DNA of 64,000 bases, taken from Anomaloglossus baeobatrachus (taxonomy: Eukaryota; Chordata; Amphibia; Anura; Aromobatidae). Shown here in pieces: positions 11,255 to 23,225 of the stretch. Positions within the stretch are counted from its first letter, which is position 1. The number at the start of each line of letters is the position of its first letter. Under the pieces are notes generated by a model, which ran no database searches, was not told the origin of the DNA, and saw only the letters and a program-made list of their open reading frames with translations. The position numbers and the translations under genes are program-made. The stretch is taken from the NCBI RefSeq assembly GCF_048569485.1, contig NC_134360.1, positions 202,456,692 to 202,520,691 of the forward strand, in the 5' to 3' direction.

Positions 11255-11485
11255 TATTGCAGGTTCAAGTCTCCTATGAGAACGAAAAAATAAAGTCAAA
11301 GGTTAAAAATGGAAAAAAAAACAACTAAAAATCTAAAACTAATAGAAACATTGCTTCATCGCAGTTCAAAAATAAAATAAAAAATAAACATATTTGGTAT
11401 CGCTGAGTACATAAAAGATTGATCTATCAAAATATATTATTATTTAATGCATAAGGTAAATGGCGTAAAAATAAAAATTACAGTA
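11255..11485. repeat. Dispersed repeat fragment with A-rich segments
   Basis: A-rich runs followed by TTTGGTATCGCTGAGTAC, TGATCTATCAAAATATA and TAAGGTAAATGGCGTAAAAA. From memory this string is a recurrent interspersed repeat in frog genomes. I do not know its class. No coding sequence. Confidence 0.4.
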
Positions 11486-11486
11486 T

Positions 11487-12200
11487 TGCCATGCCAGTAT
11501 GGAGGAACATGCCAGGATGGGAGAACATGCCAGGATGGGAGAACATGCCAAAATGGGAGAACATGTCAGGATGGGAGAACATAGGATGGAGGAACATGCC
11601 AGGATGGGAGAACATGCCAGGATGGAGGAACATGCCAGGATTGGAGAAAATGCCAGGCTGGGGGTACATGCCAGGATGGAGGAACATGCCAGGATGAACA
11701 TGCCAGGATGGGGGTACATGCCAGGATGGAGGAACATGCCAGGATGGAGGAACATGCCAGGATGGGAGAACATGCCAGGATGGAGGAACATGCCAGGATG
11801 GGAGAACATGCCAGGATGGAGGAACATGCCAGGATGGAGGAACATGCCAGGATGGGAGAACATGCCAGGATGGAGGAACATGCCAGGATGGGAGAACATG
11901 CCAGGATGGAGGAACATGCCAGGATGGGAGAACATGCCAGGATGGAGGAACATGGCAGGATGGGAGAACTGCCAGGATGGGGGTACATGCCAGGATGGAG
12001 GAAGATGCCAGGATGGGAGAACATGCCAGGATGGGGAAACTACCAGGATGGGGTACATTTACCAGGATGAGGTGCATTTACCAGGATGGGGGAACATGCC
12101 AATATGTGGTACATTTATAAGGATGGGGTACATTTACCAGGAAGAGGTGCATTTACCAGGATGGGGCCATGTTGTGGACAAATATACCAGAATGTAGAAA
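11487..12200. repeat. Minisatellite, 18-bp unit
   Basis: About 38 copies of AACATGCCAGGATGGGAG / AACATGCCAGGATGGAGG. The unit is a multiple of three and lacks stops in several frames, so long open frames appear on both strands (for example repeated PGWENM or ILACSP). The right end decays into GGGGTACATTTACCAGGA units. Confidence 0.97.
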
Positions 12201-14017
12201 ATATATTTCAGGATGGGGGACATGTTTACTAGGAAGTAGCCCAGGAAGGAGGACATTACTACATAATGAAGGGGGAGGGGAGGGTGTCTTTATGGGATTT
12301 TGAGATGTTTGTATATTTCAGGGTGAAATCTGATTGCATTCCATGCTAAAATCTGCCTGTCTGTCTAGTATTCTGCATTTTTTCCATAAACATCAATCCA
12401 ACTGCTGTGTCTGGAAAGGGCAGTGGGAGTGGCGTGATGCCCCCTGCTGAAGAGAAGAGAAAACTGCAAAGGTAAGTTTAAAATCAATTACCGTAATTAT
12501 TTGCCCTGTTGGCACTTCAGAAAAAAATTGGGTTTAGGGCTATAGTTTGGGCCTGTGAAAGGTCCGCCATGACTGTCCTACTAGAAGGCTTGGGGATCGT
12601 ACATTTACGCCACCGTGCGGAAACACTTTCATGACTTCATGATCTCCTATTAAGTTAAGACTGAAAATGTATTTTTGATTTCTTAATTCCAATCCCCCTC
12701 GTTGATTATGCGTCCGTTCATAAGACAATGTGGAAGGACGGCATCAAGCGCGTAACTTTGTATGCTTGAATATAATTTTGACTAATTTCAAGTAGGAGGT
12801 AAAATTCTGCTGGTAATTATCAGACGCTACCGGCTTTTATAAGGTTTATTGGTAAAAAGGTGTCATTTGGTCCATTGTCGCCTGTTGTGTTTGCTTCCCG
12901 GGTCCTGACGATGGCGGGGTGGTGTCCTTTACATCAAATGAACTATTCAATTTATGACTGAAGCAGAGGTGGGAAGTAATTATCAAATAGACAATGCTGA
13001 GTATGAAGTAGTCGCTGCAAATATCGATAAAAGCATATGAACCGTCATGCTTAAGGAATAATTAAAAGATCTCCAAGGATCCCTGGACACCTGTCTTTGT
13101 ATAGCTTCGCTTGATGTTAGTGATGTATGGAATATGATAAGTACTAAGAGGTATTTCATTTGTGGCACTCCTGACACTTACTCAACATCAAATACACAAT
13201 GTTATTTGTTTGGGATTTTTGTAGATTTTTTTTTTTTTCGATATTTTTTTTGCTCTAGATTTAATTGAAAGATCAACAGCGCCACCCGGTGGTCGCCAAG
13301 TTATTTATTCCACAACCATGCCAACACAATAGTAAAAGGCTGTACATTCACGCTGAGATGAAAAAAGGGACAAATTATGGGGGTACGCGAGCGGTGCCAT
13401 CAAACCGCTGCTACTGGTTTGTCAAGATAAGAATACAACCTCTACCATGTATAAATGTATGTCTTTGTTATGCTAATTGACTCCTAATGGCTTGGCTGTC
13501 ACACTGAAAGAAAATACTGAAAGCAAATTGAATGAATGTTCTGTCGAAAACGCCACTTTCATTTTTGCATAAACATAAATGATACGGTCTCGAATATTAG
13601 AAAGAGTTTTGGGGGAAAAAAAATAATAATAATTAGAAATCCTAAATCACGCAGGGAGGCCAATGAGTATTTGTTTTGTTTTTTGGGTTTTTTTTTCCTT
13701 TGTTGATTGACTTTGTTCTATTTTGGTGCTGTAAGAAGTGGAAAAGCACAGATTTTCTCATTACATCTTTCCATCCTTAGCATTATAATTTCCTTAGTTT
13801 CTTTCACTCCCATTCCATGGCTGCTCATATTGTTAATTGTGTTAAGATGACTTGTTATTTCTTACAATGCGATTTGAATGACTTTTTAGGATCGGAATGT
13901 TCCGATCGGACTTGCTGTCATGAGACGAATTTAGAAATTCAATTTTGTAAATTGCATGCAAGTATATAGCAAGTGAGTAGCGTGCAACTGATGACCATCG
14001 ACAAAAAAAATGAAACA
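12201..14017. other. No gene or repeat recognised
   Basis: 1.8 kb with poly-T runs near 13220 and 13680. It shows no terminal repeats, arrays or protein similarity that I can see, and could be single-copy intergenic DNA. Confidence 0.45.
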
Positions 14018-14019
14018 TA

Positions 14020-14925
14020 CAGTACAGACCAAAAGTTTGGACACACCTTCTCATCTCTAGAACAACGTCTTGGTAAAATAGCTGCTAGGAAACCACTGCT
14101 AAGGACAGGCAACAAGCAGAAGAGACTTGTTTCAACTAAAGAACACAAGGAATGGACATTAGACCAGTGGAAATCTGTGCTTTGGTCTGATGAGTCCAAA
14201 TTTGAGATCTTTGGATCCAACCACCGTGTCTTTGTAGAAAAGGTGAACGGATGGACTCTACATGGCTGGTTCCCACCGTGAAGCTTGGAGGAGGAGGTGT
14301 GATGGTGGGGGGTGCTTTGCTGGTGACACTGTTGGGGATTTATTCAAAATTGAAGGCATACAGAACCAGCATGGCTACTACAGCATCTTGCAGCGGCGTG
14401 CTATTCCATAAGGTTTGCGTTTAGTTGGACCATCATTTATTTTTCAACAGGACAATAACCCCAAACATACCTACAGGCTGTGTAAGGGCTATTTGACTAA
14501 GAAGGAGAGTGATGGGGTGCTATGCCAGATGACCTGGCCTCCACAGTCACCAGACCTGAACCCGATCGAGATGGTTTGTGGTGAGCTGGACCGCTGAGTG
14601 AAGGCAAAAGGGCCAACAAGTGCTAAGCATCTCTGGGAACTCCTTCAAGACTGTTGGAAAACCATTTCCAGTGACTACCTCTTGAAGCTCATCAAGAGAA
14701 TGCCAAGAGTGGGCAAAGTAGTAATTAATGCAAAAGGTGGCTACTTTGAAGAACCTAGAATATAAGACATATTTTCAGTTGTTTCGCACTTTTTTAAGTA
14801 TTTCATTCCACATGTGTTAATTCATAGTTTTGATGCCTTCAATGTGAATCTACAATTTTCAGAGTCCTAAAAATAAAGAATACTCTTTGAATGAGAAGGT
14901 GTGTCCAAACTTTTAGCCTGTACTC
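14020..14925 (+). mobile_element. Internally deleted Tc1-like transposon, copy 1
   Basis: Left terminus CAGTACAGACCAAAAGTTTG and right terminus read on the minus strand GAGTACAGGCTAAAAGTTTG are inverted repeats, each next to TA (14018-14019 and 14926-14927), the Tc1 target. The element is 906 bp instead of about 1.6 kb. The left terminal sequence CACCTTCTCAT runs straight into CTCTAGAACAAC from inside the coding region, so the N-terminal third is lost. The copy at 59933-60871 has the same joint, so this is a deletion derivative that multiplied. Confidence 0.93.
14070..14763 (+). pseudogene. Tc1 transposase, C-terminal two thirds, broken
   Basis: Reads KIAARKPLLRTGNKQKRL, then VLWSDESKFEIFGSN (first catalytic D), then a shifted stretch, then FIFQQDNNPKHTYR (second D) and SPDLNPIEMVCGELDR (third residue E), ending GGYFEEPRI near 14763. 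These are the DD34E blocks of Tc1 transposases in order. The paired-type DNA-binding N-terminus is missing. There is a frame change between the first and second catalytic blocks and a stop after ELDR (CGC TGA), so it is dead. Confidence 0.88.
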
Positions 14926-15114
14926 TATATGGAAACTTTCACAGGTTTCCGAAACACTAGGAAATTGTCACGGGTGACAGTCATGTGGTTTCTGGCAATA
15001 GAAGGTCACGGCGTTTGGCTGCGCAAAATTCTCCCTGACTTTCCATTGTTCCTGCTGTCAGTATTCATTGGTATTGGTAGCTTTCCTGCAGGGTTTTCAT
15101 CTCTTACCCTTTGA

Positions 15115-15624
15115 GGTCTGAAACACACGTCCGCAGAAAACACGTGCGTGTCTCGCGGTCCGTTTTTCGGGTACTTGTTCCGTTTTGGATGTCCGTTTCT
15201 CCGGTACGTGTGACATCAGTGTAATGGCGTATGCTTGCGTGTTGAATGTCCGTGTATGTGTGAGATACGTACGTGTCATGACCGTGTGCAGTTCGTGTGT
15301 CTTGAGCCGTTTTACCATTAAAAAAAAAAAAAAACGCACACGGACCATACGGAAACCACACGTACATGGTCCGTGTCACGTACATGCAGACACGGACCCA
15401 TTGACTTTAGCGGGTCCGTGTCTGCGTGATGTCGGCGAAATGCGGACATGTCATCCATGTAAAAAAACGCACACACGTACAAACCACACGGACACACGTT
15501 CCGTGTGGCTTTACGTGTATGTGCCTGTTACCATAGGTAATATTGGTGCACGTGTGTTCGTGCCGCCGGTACGTGTCAAAAAGTCCCAAACACGTACCGG
15601 TGGCAAGGATGTGTGTTGCAGGCC
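15115..15624. mobile_element. Palindromic MITE, Harbinger-like
   Basis: Termini GGTCTGAAACACACGTCC and the reverse complement of GGCCTGCAACACACATCC pair over 18 bp. Flanks are TGA and TAA, a possible worn 3-bp TWA duplication. The inside is full of ACGTGTG/CACACGT words in both orientations (for example CACGGACCATACGG and CCGTGTCACGTAC), so much of it can fold back. It has an A15-type run near 15320 and no coding capacity. Confidence 0.7.
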
Positions 15625-15639
15625 TAAGACCTAGTGGAG

Positions 15640-16190
15640 CCCTCCTTCCACCAAGCTGCTGATTATCAGTATTCTCCATGTGCTTAAATACCCCTTCCTC
15701 CCTGGACTTGGGCTGGTGATATTATTTAGTTCATCAAGCTCTGGTTGCAAGCAGGTGGCTGTGGGGTTGTTGCTAATACTTTGCTGAACTTCCACCTGTG
15801 TCATCTATGGATAAGTAGTTCATGCATTTTCTCTGTGTGTCCTCCTTGTTGTCTTCTTTAGTGTTTAGTGGGGTTGACGAAGAGCACATCCCATCCATTC
15901 CCTATTTAGTGCCCAGCGCTAGGCATACCTAGGGTGAGGTATCCAGCTTGGTGCAGAGGTGCAGAAACTATCTAGGGTGGAGAGGGACCCGCGGTAGGTT
16001 TTGTCAGGGGGTTACCATCTTCAATATCACTAGACATAGAGTTTTCCTTCCCTTTCGCAGTTTGCTTGGTACTTTCCTGTACCTAGTGCGACAGAAATCA
16101 ATAGACATGATGTTGCACCGTGATCTCAATGTCATATTGCCTTGTATCCCAAGGGTGTGTCCTCATCGGAAGTGAATTTAGAGGTTGAAA
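15640..16190. mobile_element. Retroelement fragment, probably LTR-type
   Basis: Text such as GGGGTTGACGAAGAGCAC, CCCAGCGCTAGGCATACC, TAGGGTGAGGTATCC and TTTTCCTTCCCTTTCGC matches, from memory, a retroelement repeat common in frogs. No termini or coding region are visible. Fossil; the family assignment is uncertain. Confidence 0.3.
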
Positions 16191-16279
16191 ATCTGCAACG
16201 TATTGATGAGAAAAAAAATGGATGAATTACATTGGGATTTGTTACAGATTTTGTTGCGAATTTGCCTGTTTTCACCCTA

Positions 16280-16985
16280 AGGCTGGAGCTCCATTCGGAC
16301 AGTACTTCTCAGACTTCCTGTTGCATGACAGTTTTGGAGCCGTGATATTGCTGGAAAAATTTGGCTAAATCAAAGATAACTCAGAAGCAAGTTGCGATCA
16401 CATGCATTGAAGTCTATGGCAAGTGATCGCCACGCAACCTGCAACAAAAAATCCAACACACTTGGAAACATTTGGAAATTTGTGGAGTTCACAGGTTGCA
16501 ATGCGATACCATAGGAAATCGAACCAGTGGAAGTTCAGTTCGACGGACGCAGCTGAACAGAACCTCCACGGGTTCAGACTTGACCCGAACGGAAGTCACT
16601 GATTGGGCGGAGATAAGAATTGCCAAATACAGCCAGCCATAAGCAGAACACCTTTGGGGAGTGTGGGCAGGGTTTCTCTGTTTTTTTGGGTGTGGGTTGC
16701 ACACTACATCTGGTCACACTATTGTTACCCCCAGTGATGGGCTAATCAAACACTGCAAGTGGCTCTCACTGGGCTGAGCACCTAGTGTCCCTGAGTACAG
16801 CGATGCTCGCCCCAGTGGTCAACATACATAAAGCATCAGAACTCTGAACCCAAAGTCTGAGATTTTTTAAAAGTTGATGTTCGGGGGGAAAAAACGACCA
16901 CCGAACCTCGGGTTCGCTCATCTCTAGTCGCAATGTGACACTACAATTTCAGCGTTGTCTGATAATTGGCACCAGGTAGCCCTAG
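16280..16985. repeat. Nested MITE remnants
   Basis: An outer repeat starts around AAGGCTGGAGCTCC and includes TTGCGATCACATGCATTG. It is interrupted by hAT-like text ending CCGAACCTCGGGTTCGCTCATCTCTA at 16926, which read on the minus strand is a hAT-type tip (TAGAGATGAGCGAACC). The opposite tip was not found. After 16926 the outer repeat seems to resume (GTCGCAATGTGACAC). Confidence 0.4.
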
Positions 16986-17230
16986 TGTAAGGGTGAAATC
17001 TGCATTGAAAATCTGCAGTATAAACAGACATGTTGTGGACATTGGAAATTTAATGTGGATTGGCCAACAAAGAATTGCAAGACAGAAAAAAAGAGGTTTC
17101 AGCTCAACACACCCGGAGACATGCAAAGCGTAATATGGACATTCTACATCAGTGATGGTGAAAGGGATTAGTCTCCACATTGGCAAGTTGTGACAGAAAT
17201 CCTACTGGTATTCCATGGGAATGGTTATTT

Positions 17231-17266
17231 TCCTACACATTTCGACCTTTCGGCTCTTAGTCATAT
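17231..17266 (-). ncRNA. Decayed hammerhead-like motif
   Basis: On the minus strand: ATGACTA, AGAGCC, loop GAAA, GGTC, then GAAATGTGTAGGA. This has the order core-stem II-GAAA-short stem III of a hammerhead. The core reads ATGACTA instead of CTGANGA, with the essential C and the catalytic G (position 8) both changed, so cleavage is not expected. It resembles the motifs at 19653-19743 and 26646-26680. Confidence 0.35.
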
Positions 17267-17460
17267 TAGCTTTAATACAGTATTACTTTATAAGTGGAAA
17301 TTTTACCAAATCTCATCTAACTATTGCGCACATTTTCTGTGCAGAAATTGAGGAGTAAATGAGGCTTTAAAAACCCAATTGGTTTTATTCTTTGTGCTGA
17401 ATTCATCACAATCTTCTCACTTTGCATCTTTCGCACCTCCGCAACAATTTCCCAATGTAA

Positions 17461-17882
17461 AGGCGGTGTTACACGCTACGATTTATCTAATGATATATCG
17501 TCAGAGTCACAGATTCCGTGACGCACATCCGGTATCGTTAGCGACGTTGTTGCGTATGACACCTACGTGCGACTCCGAACGATCGCAAATAGGTTGAAAA
17601 TCGCTGATCGCTAACACGTCGTTCAGTTTCAAAATATTTGTCGTCGTTTGGAACGCAGCAGACATATTGCTACGTTTGACACCCTGCCAACGACGAACAA
17701 CATCCACACGACCGCCTTGGTCAAACAATATATTGCTGATCGCTGTTGCGTCGTTGGTGAGATGTGTACGTGTGACCACTAATAAACGACCTATGTGCAA
17801 TCTTGGCAAATCGTAACTACGATCTGGGCGTGTCACATCGCTACTGAGATTGTCAGAAAAATCGTAGCGTGTAACGGAGCCT
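17461..17882. mobile_element. Harbinger-type MITE, copy M3, shortened
   Basis: TAA duplications at 17458-17460 and 17883-17885. Termini AGGCGGTGTTACACGCTACG and the reverse complement of AGGCTCCGTTACACGCTACG. At 422 bp it is shorter than the 526-574 bp copies and lacks part of the GC-rich middle. Confidence 0.85.
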
Positions 17883-18197
17883 TAACACATCAGACTGTGC
17901 TGCAGAATGTAAGATACTTGCTCATGGGGAGGAAAAATCTGCAGCAAATGTGGACATCGGGTCACTTTCTCTGGGAATTTATTACACCTTCAAGTACAAG
18001 TATAAACCCAATATCAGCTGATCTATGTGATCTTGGTTTCTCTAATGTTATTTTAGCATCAATAATAGTTATCACTCTAATCTAGTGCACATACAAAACG
18101 AACCCCACATGCGCCTCACATGCCACATGTTTTATTCCTCTCTGCTAATCTAATCTATTTTTTTAGCCAAAGTCTCCAAAACAAATTAATTACTGCA

Positions 18198-18985
18198 TGT
18201 TAAGGGTTCTTATGGGGAGGTGACTTCTTTAATCCACAAGTCTGGGTGATTATCACAGACCAGAGGCGATGGTGCAGCAGAGTGAGTTTTGATGAATGAC
18301 CAGGGCATCAAGGAGGACCAGGACCGCAGGGTATGTAGGACAACAGACAAATAAGCAAAACAGGTAGCATGGATGAAGCAGAACCAGGCGTACGGATACA
18401 TATGGGGACAGTAATTGTATAAGATAATGGTAGCTTTAAGCATACAAATAGTCAATCACAGGAATGTAGTCTGGTGTCTTCCAGTAGAGCAATAGTTAAT
18501 CACATATGTAACAGATAAGTCAATGTAGTTTGGTATTTTCCAGCAGGCAAATGGTTAATAACAGTGATAGTAGGGTAGTATAGGCAAACTGTAGACTTGC
18601 TTGAAGAGATGCATTACCTTGATTCTAGGAGCAGCACAAAGAACAGTTGAGAGAAGTTGGTAACTTGAGAGCTGCGAGGTAGCTGTTGTAAACACCTAGT
18701 ATAAGGGAAACTGAGCTTGGAAATAACACAGGTTGTATAAAGTCAGGAGACACATAGGAAATGATTATACACCTAGCTAGAGGTGAGCCAAGGGTGGCAA
18801 CTGTGGCCAATGCTACTTAATGGCTAAGCACCTGGTCTATGCCTGAGCTGGCCTTAAAAGGCATAGAATGATGATGTCATAGGAGCTCACCGGGTTATTA
18901 GAGAAACCCAATGTTGACTACTTTAAAAAGAGGCAGCCATATGACAAGGGAGCAAAGCTCAGCACGGGAACCTGGACAGGTAACA
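18198..18985. mobile_element. Candidate solo LTR
   Basis: Bounded by TGTTAAGGGTTC and GACAGGTAACA, which form the TGTTA...TAACA ends usual for LTRs. The flanking five bases are CTGCA and CTGAG, at best a weak duplication. The right part read on the minus strand (TGTTACCTGTCCAGG) looks like an LTR start. Fossil, 788 bp, without coding sequence. Confidence 0.35.
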
Positions 18986-19418
18986 CTGAGGCTTTAGTCA
19001 ATAGGACACATTTGAAATTTGCCACATTGCCGGCATTGTTGGGTCACATGGTCAAGTTCAATTTAGACGTACATATATCACAGTTGTCATCCGAAGGCAA
19101 TCTCTCCCAACTTCTAATGTACATACACATGCACACTTGACTTTGCAAAGTGTTCATGTGTTTTCAATGGTGAGACATCCCTGGCATCCCCTATCTCCAA
19201 AGAAAAAAATATTGGGTGCCTGACCCTTCTTGTGTCCATAGACGGTCAGACGTGAATCTAACAGAAAAAAATCTGTATGAAACCATGCGGAGTTGCCCTA
19301 TGCGCTAATAGAATTCTTCATACGTCCTATTAGGGCTCTGTACAGCGCTCGTTCTCTCTGGCACACGGGGCAGACAGGGAACTGTTTTATGTTTGGTGCT
19401 TATTTTGATGGCTATATA
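18986..19418. other. No recognisable feature
   Basis: Ordinary AT-rich sequence. The interval 17883-18197 before the candidate LTR is also featureless. Confidence 0.4.
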
Positions 19419-19434
19419 CTGGAATTAGAAGAAT

Positions 19435-19775
19435 AATAATAAGAAAAATTACCAGCTCACCTACCTGGAGAACTACCAAAAGGAAAGGTGCAGGGATGAG
19501 GAAACAGCCAGACCGGTCAGCAGGCAATCACTGAACATAGAAAAAAGAATAGATCCAGCACCCAAGTTCCAAACGAATTAAAATGTTTTTCTTTATTCGT
19601 CAAAGATTAAAAGGTTCTTCCATGATAATAAAATCCAATTTACATGGCAGGGTAGAAAAAACGGAACGCGTTTCGGAGTGACAACTCCTTACTCTGGTTC
19701 AGAGTAAGGTGTTGTCACTCCGAAACGCATCCCGTTTTTTCTATGTTCTGGAATTTCTATTCCTTTTTCTATGTC
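19435..19775. mobile_element. Short retroposed insert (341 bp) with hammerhead-type palindrome
   Basis: A perfect 16-bp duplication CTGGAATTAGAAGAAT flanks it (19419-19434 and 19776-19791), as expected for target-primed reverse transcription. The insert holds GCTCACCTACCTGG near its left and a large palindrome (19653-19743) near its right. Its size matches the inserts at 44893-45231 (339 bp) and the 338-bp unit at 47933. No coding capacity. Confidence 0.75.
19653..19743. repeat. 44-bp-arm palindrome of two inverted hammerhead-like motifs
   Basis: The arm TAGAAAAAACGGAACGCGTT..TTACTCTG returns inverted as CAGAGTAAGG..CCGTTTTTTCTA with about four mismatches and a loop of a few bases. Each arm carries GGAGT-loop-ACTCC (a stem II) directly followed by GAAACGC. 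The preceding core reads CAGAGTA instead of CTGANGA, so it is inactive. Confidence 0.8.
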
Positions 19776-19791
19776 CTGGAATTAGAAGAAT

Positions 19792-20319
19792 GTATAAGAA
19801 ATGAGAGAAATGTATGTAATTATATATGTGATTAGAGAAATGGGCAGCTGTAAAATCAGCTATTTGCCTAGGATTATGGCCCAGATAATCAGTAGTTTCC
19901 CTTGGTGGCCCTCAGAGGGGTTATCCATTTTTTTTGCAATACTTTATTGCTTTTTTATTTTTATTTCCTTCTTTTCCAAACACCATGTTCACGGGCGGGC
20001 TGGGTCAGGGGACAGAGCGGCATGTGCCAACCGGTCTGCTCCCCTAGCAACTGTAACGGGCCGCCCGCTGCGTCAGTATACCGGCTATACCTGTTATATT
20101 GGCATAGCCGGTCATGTTTGTTGTACTGTAATGCCGGCACACTGACACATTTTTAGGCACAGTGCTGTCCACATCACCGGACAGCAACCATGTCTCTTAT
20201 ACAGACGTCACACAGCGTGCGCTCCCTCTTTCCCGCCGAAGAGGATCTTCAATCACTACGTGTGCCGGGCAGGAGACAAACTAGAAGTGTTGTCCTCATA
20301 AGTAAAAACACCCTATGCC
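19792..20319. other. No gene recognised
   Basis: A GC-rich stretch near 20030-20130 (GGGCCGCCCGCTGCGTC, ACCGGCTATACCTG, GCATAGCCGGTCATG) has small internal inverted repeats. Family unknown. Confidence 0.35.
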
Positions 20320-20527
20320 TGTATTTCTGTGTATATATGATTGTAATTGTGTACATCTATTTGTATTTATGTATATTTATATGTTTGTGTATATACGTAT
20401 ATGTGTATGTCTTCAAATATGTATCTGCCTGTATGTCAATATGTCTGTGTACATGTCTGTATACTGTATGTTTACATGCCCATTTTTTTGGAGCTGTATG
20501 AATGTTTGTAAGATGCGTGTATGTATG
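20320..20527. repeat. TGTA-rich low-complexity tract
   Basis: Irregular runs of TGTATRT over about 200 bp. Open frames here are composition artefacts. Confidence 0.8.
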
Positions 20528-20530
20528 TAA

Positions 20531-21090
20531 AGCCCGCTTTACACGCTACAAGATATCTTACGATGTGTCGGCGGGGTCACGTCGTAAGTGACGCACATCC
20601 GGCATCGTAAGGTATGTTGTAGCATGTGACAGCGACGTGCAATTGCGATTGAACGAAACACCGTTCATCGCATACACGTCGTTCATTCCTGACGAATTGA
20701 ACGTCAGATTGTTCATCGTACCCGGGGTAGCACACATCGCAGTGTGTGACACCCCGGGAATGATGAACAGATCTCACCTGCCTCCTGCGGCTCCCGGCCC
20801 ACAATGCGGAAGGAAGGAGGTGGGCGGGATGTTTACGTCCCGCTCAGCTCCGCCCCTCCGCTTCTATTGGCCGGCTGCCGCGTGACGTCGATGTGACGCC
20901 AAACATCCCTCCCACTCCAGGAAGTGGACGTTCGCCGCCCACATCGAGGTCGTATGGAAGGTAAGTACGTGTGACGGGGGTTAATCGTTTGTGCGGCACG
21001 TTCAACAAATTGAACGTGCTGCACATACGATGGGGGCGTTGCAAATCGCATACGATATCATATGCGAAATTGCAACGTGTAAAGCAGGCT
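20531..21090. mobile_element. Harbinger-type MITE, copy M4
   Basis: TAA duplications at 20528-20530 and 21091-21093. Termini AGCCCGCTTTACACG and the reverse complement of AGCCTGCTTTACACG. The middle shows GTTCATCGTACCCGGGG followed by CACCCCGGGAATGATGAAC as a hairpin, then GCGGGATGTTTACGTCCCGC, another hairpin. 560 bp, noncoding. Confidence 0.93.
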
Positions 21091-21539
21091 TAATAGTGTA
21101 TTGTGGTGTATGTGTAAAAGATTGTGTTAGGAAATTCCATTTGTCTTTCCATTTTTAGGAAAAGACAAGTGAAATTAAACCCTTCTTGCACCATGACATA
21201 ACTATGTCACTATAATGCCTCCTTCACGTGTTCATATTTTTTGGAACATGAGGCATCCGTTTTATTCATGAATATCACACATACTGATAACCTATGGAGC
21301 TGCTCACATGTCCCTGTTTTCACATGGACCATGTGTCTATGTGAACCAGACAGAAACATGTCCATTTGTTTCCGGCAGAATGGATGATAAGGGCCACCAC
21401 AAATCTATGGGTCCATGCAAACACGTACAGCACATGGATGGCATTGGTGTGTCATCCATGTGCTGTGTATGTTTAACATTGAAAGTATAGGAGAAGCTTT
21501 GCAATTGGTGTTCAAAAAGGCCTCACTAAGTAACTTTTG

Positions 21540-23225
21540 TATGTGTAGTGAGCAGGGTTATGGTACTGTATATATGTAGTAAGCTTGGTTTTACTCCCGT
21601 ATCTATGTAGTAAGCTTGGTTATGTTCCCATATCAACTGCATATAGTAAGCTCAGTTATGGTACCATATCTAAGCAGTAGGTTTGGTTCTGTTACCATAT
21701 CTATGTACTAATTTGGATTCTGGTACCATATGTATGCCATAAATTTGGTTCTGTTTCTGTATCTATGTAGGAGGCTTGGTTCTATTGCTGTTACTTTGTA
21801 GTAGACTTAGTGTGACGCCCTGGACTAGCCAGGTAGTCACATACATACCAACACCCACACCCCCACCCTAGGCAGTTATACCAGCCAACCAAAAACCCTT
21901 GTTGCCTCCCTCCAGGGTCTGATGTCCACACCAGGTGGGGCAGAGCCAGGTGGTTGGCCCCACCTACCGAGGAGTTCACAGGCCTGGAGGTGGGAAAAGT
22001 GTCAGTTTAGTTTTGGAGGTGAAAGTGAGAGGAGTGAACACTTCGAGTGTCTGGGTTGGAGCCCAGGCACTGACAGCAAGGTTGGCAGACGGTGGTGGCC
22101 ATCTGCAGGAGTTGGTGGAACTCCGCAGAGCCGTAAGGACCGGGGTCGGGCGTCGGCCCGCCAGTACCGGACCGTGGAACGGAGTGAAGCTAAGCACACA
22201 GGCAGGGCCATCGGACCCCGACCAGGCTTGGAGCCGCCGTCAATAGTCAAATCCGAGTGTGACAGGAACCCCAGGGGTTTCCCAACAACCAAGTCCCGAT
22301 TGAAGGTAACCGTCCACCCAGAGAGGATATACAGCCACCGCCATAGGCTAGAGATCCAAGGGCCAGGGCCTGCGGGCAAAACGGGCTCCTACGGCATCTA
22401 TACGTGGGGGAGCGGACTACCGGTGGGCAACCACAGGAGTCAAGAACATTCTCAAAGGAGCAGGAAAAGACAGCCACCATCAGCCGTCTGGGGAGAGCAC
22501 AACAACAACACTGCAGCCGGCTGCGGGACCCGTCCATCCGGCCGTTTTGGTTTACCTACGACTCTGTCAGTGATTGTCTGAATCAGTATACCAGTGCCGT
22601 CCGGCACCGCGCCGCGCAGTCCCTGCAACCCAGCCATCCGGCCTCCCCGTTACACCACCGGGCCCCGGGATCACCAACCCCCCTACCCACGGAGGGGGCA
22701 ACATCCTAGCTGCATCCTACCATCTCTCCCGGGATCCCCGTTACCAGCAGCGGTGGTGCCAACATCACCACGTCCCGTGGGTGGCGTCACGAACAATCTC
22801 CCTAAACATACCACCCCCTTTTCACTCACGGGCGAGGAGCGCTGCGCGAGTCCCCGGGTCCGGTCCACCGCTCGAGCCACCGAGCAGCAGCAGCAGCAGA
22901 AGCCCCGGACCCGAGCGTGGTGAGTGCGTCCCCTCCGTCCGCGACATTAGCAATTGCTATTCTGTTCCTGTATTGATATAGCATGCTCGGTTCTGTTCCC
23001 GTATCTGTGTATTATGTTTGTTTCTGTTCCCGTATCTATGTAGTAAACTATTCCCTTATCAATTTAATAATCGTGGTTTCATTCTTGTGTCTGTGTAGTT
23101 AGTTTAGTTTCTATATCTATGTAGCCATGTTGCTTCTGTTGCAGTATCTATGTAGGCAGTAAGATTGATTCTGCTCCCATATCTATGCAGCAAGTTCCGT
23201 TCTGTTCCCATATCTATGTACCAGC
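21540..23225. repeat. Minisatellite, about 31-34 bp unit, split by a solo LTR
   Basis: Units of the form TATCTATGTAGTAAGC-TTGGTTCTGTTCCCG occupy 21540-21806 and resume over 22951-23225. The gap is the LTR at 21811-22946. 21091-21540 upstream holds nothing recognisable. Confidence 0.85.
21811..22946 (+). mobile_element. Solo LTR, 1136 bp
   Basis: Begins TGTGACGCCCTGGACTAGCC and ends GTCCGCGACA (TG...CA), flanked by a perfect 4-bp duplication TTAG (21807-21810 and 22947-22950). It contains the block GTGGGTGGCGTCACGAAC. Minisatellite sequence lies on both sides, so this is a lone LTR left by recombination of a Gypsy-type element. Fossil, noncoding; open frames inside it are incidental. Confidence 0.85.

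Noticed and set aside
11444-12197. Open frames of 120-232 codons on both strands
   Set aside because: They are translations of an 18-bp minisatellite whose unit length is a multiple of three. Both strands and several frames are open, so this is not a gene.
21922-22981. Overlapping Pro/Arg-rich frames up to 219 codons
   Set aside because: They lie wholly inside a GC-rich solo LTR with a perfect target duplication. High GC content alone makes stops rare.
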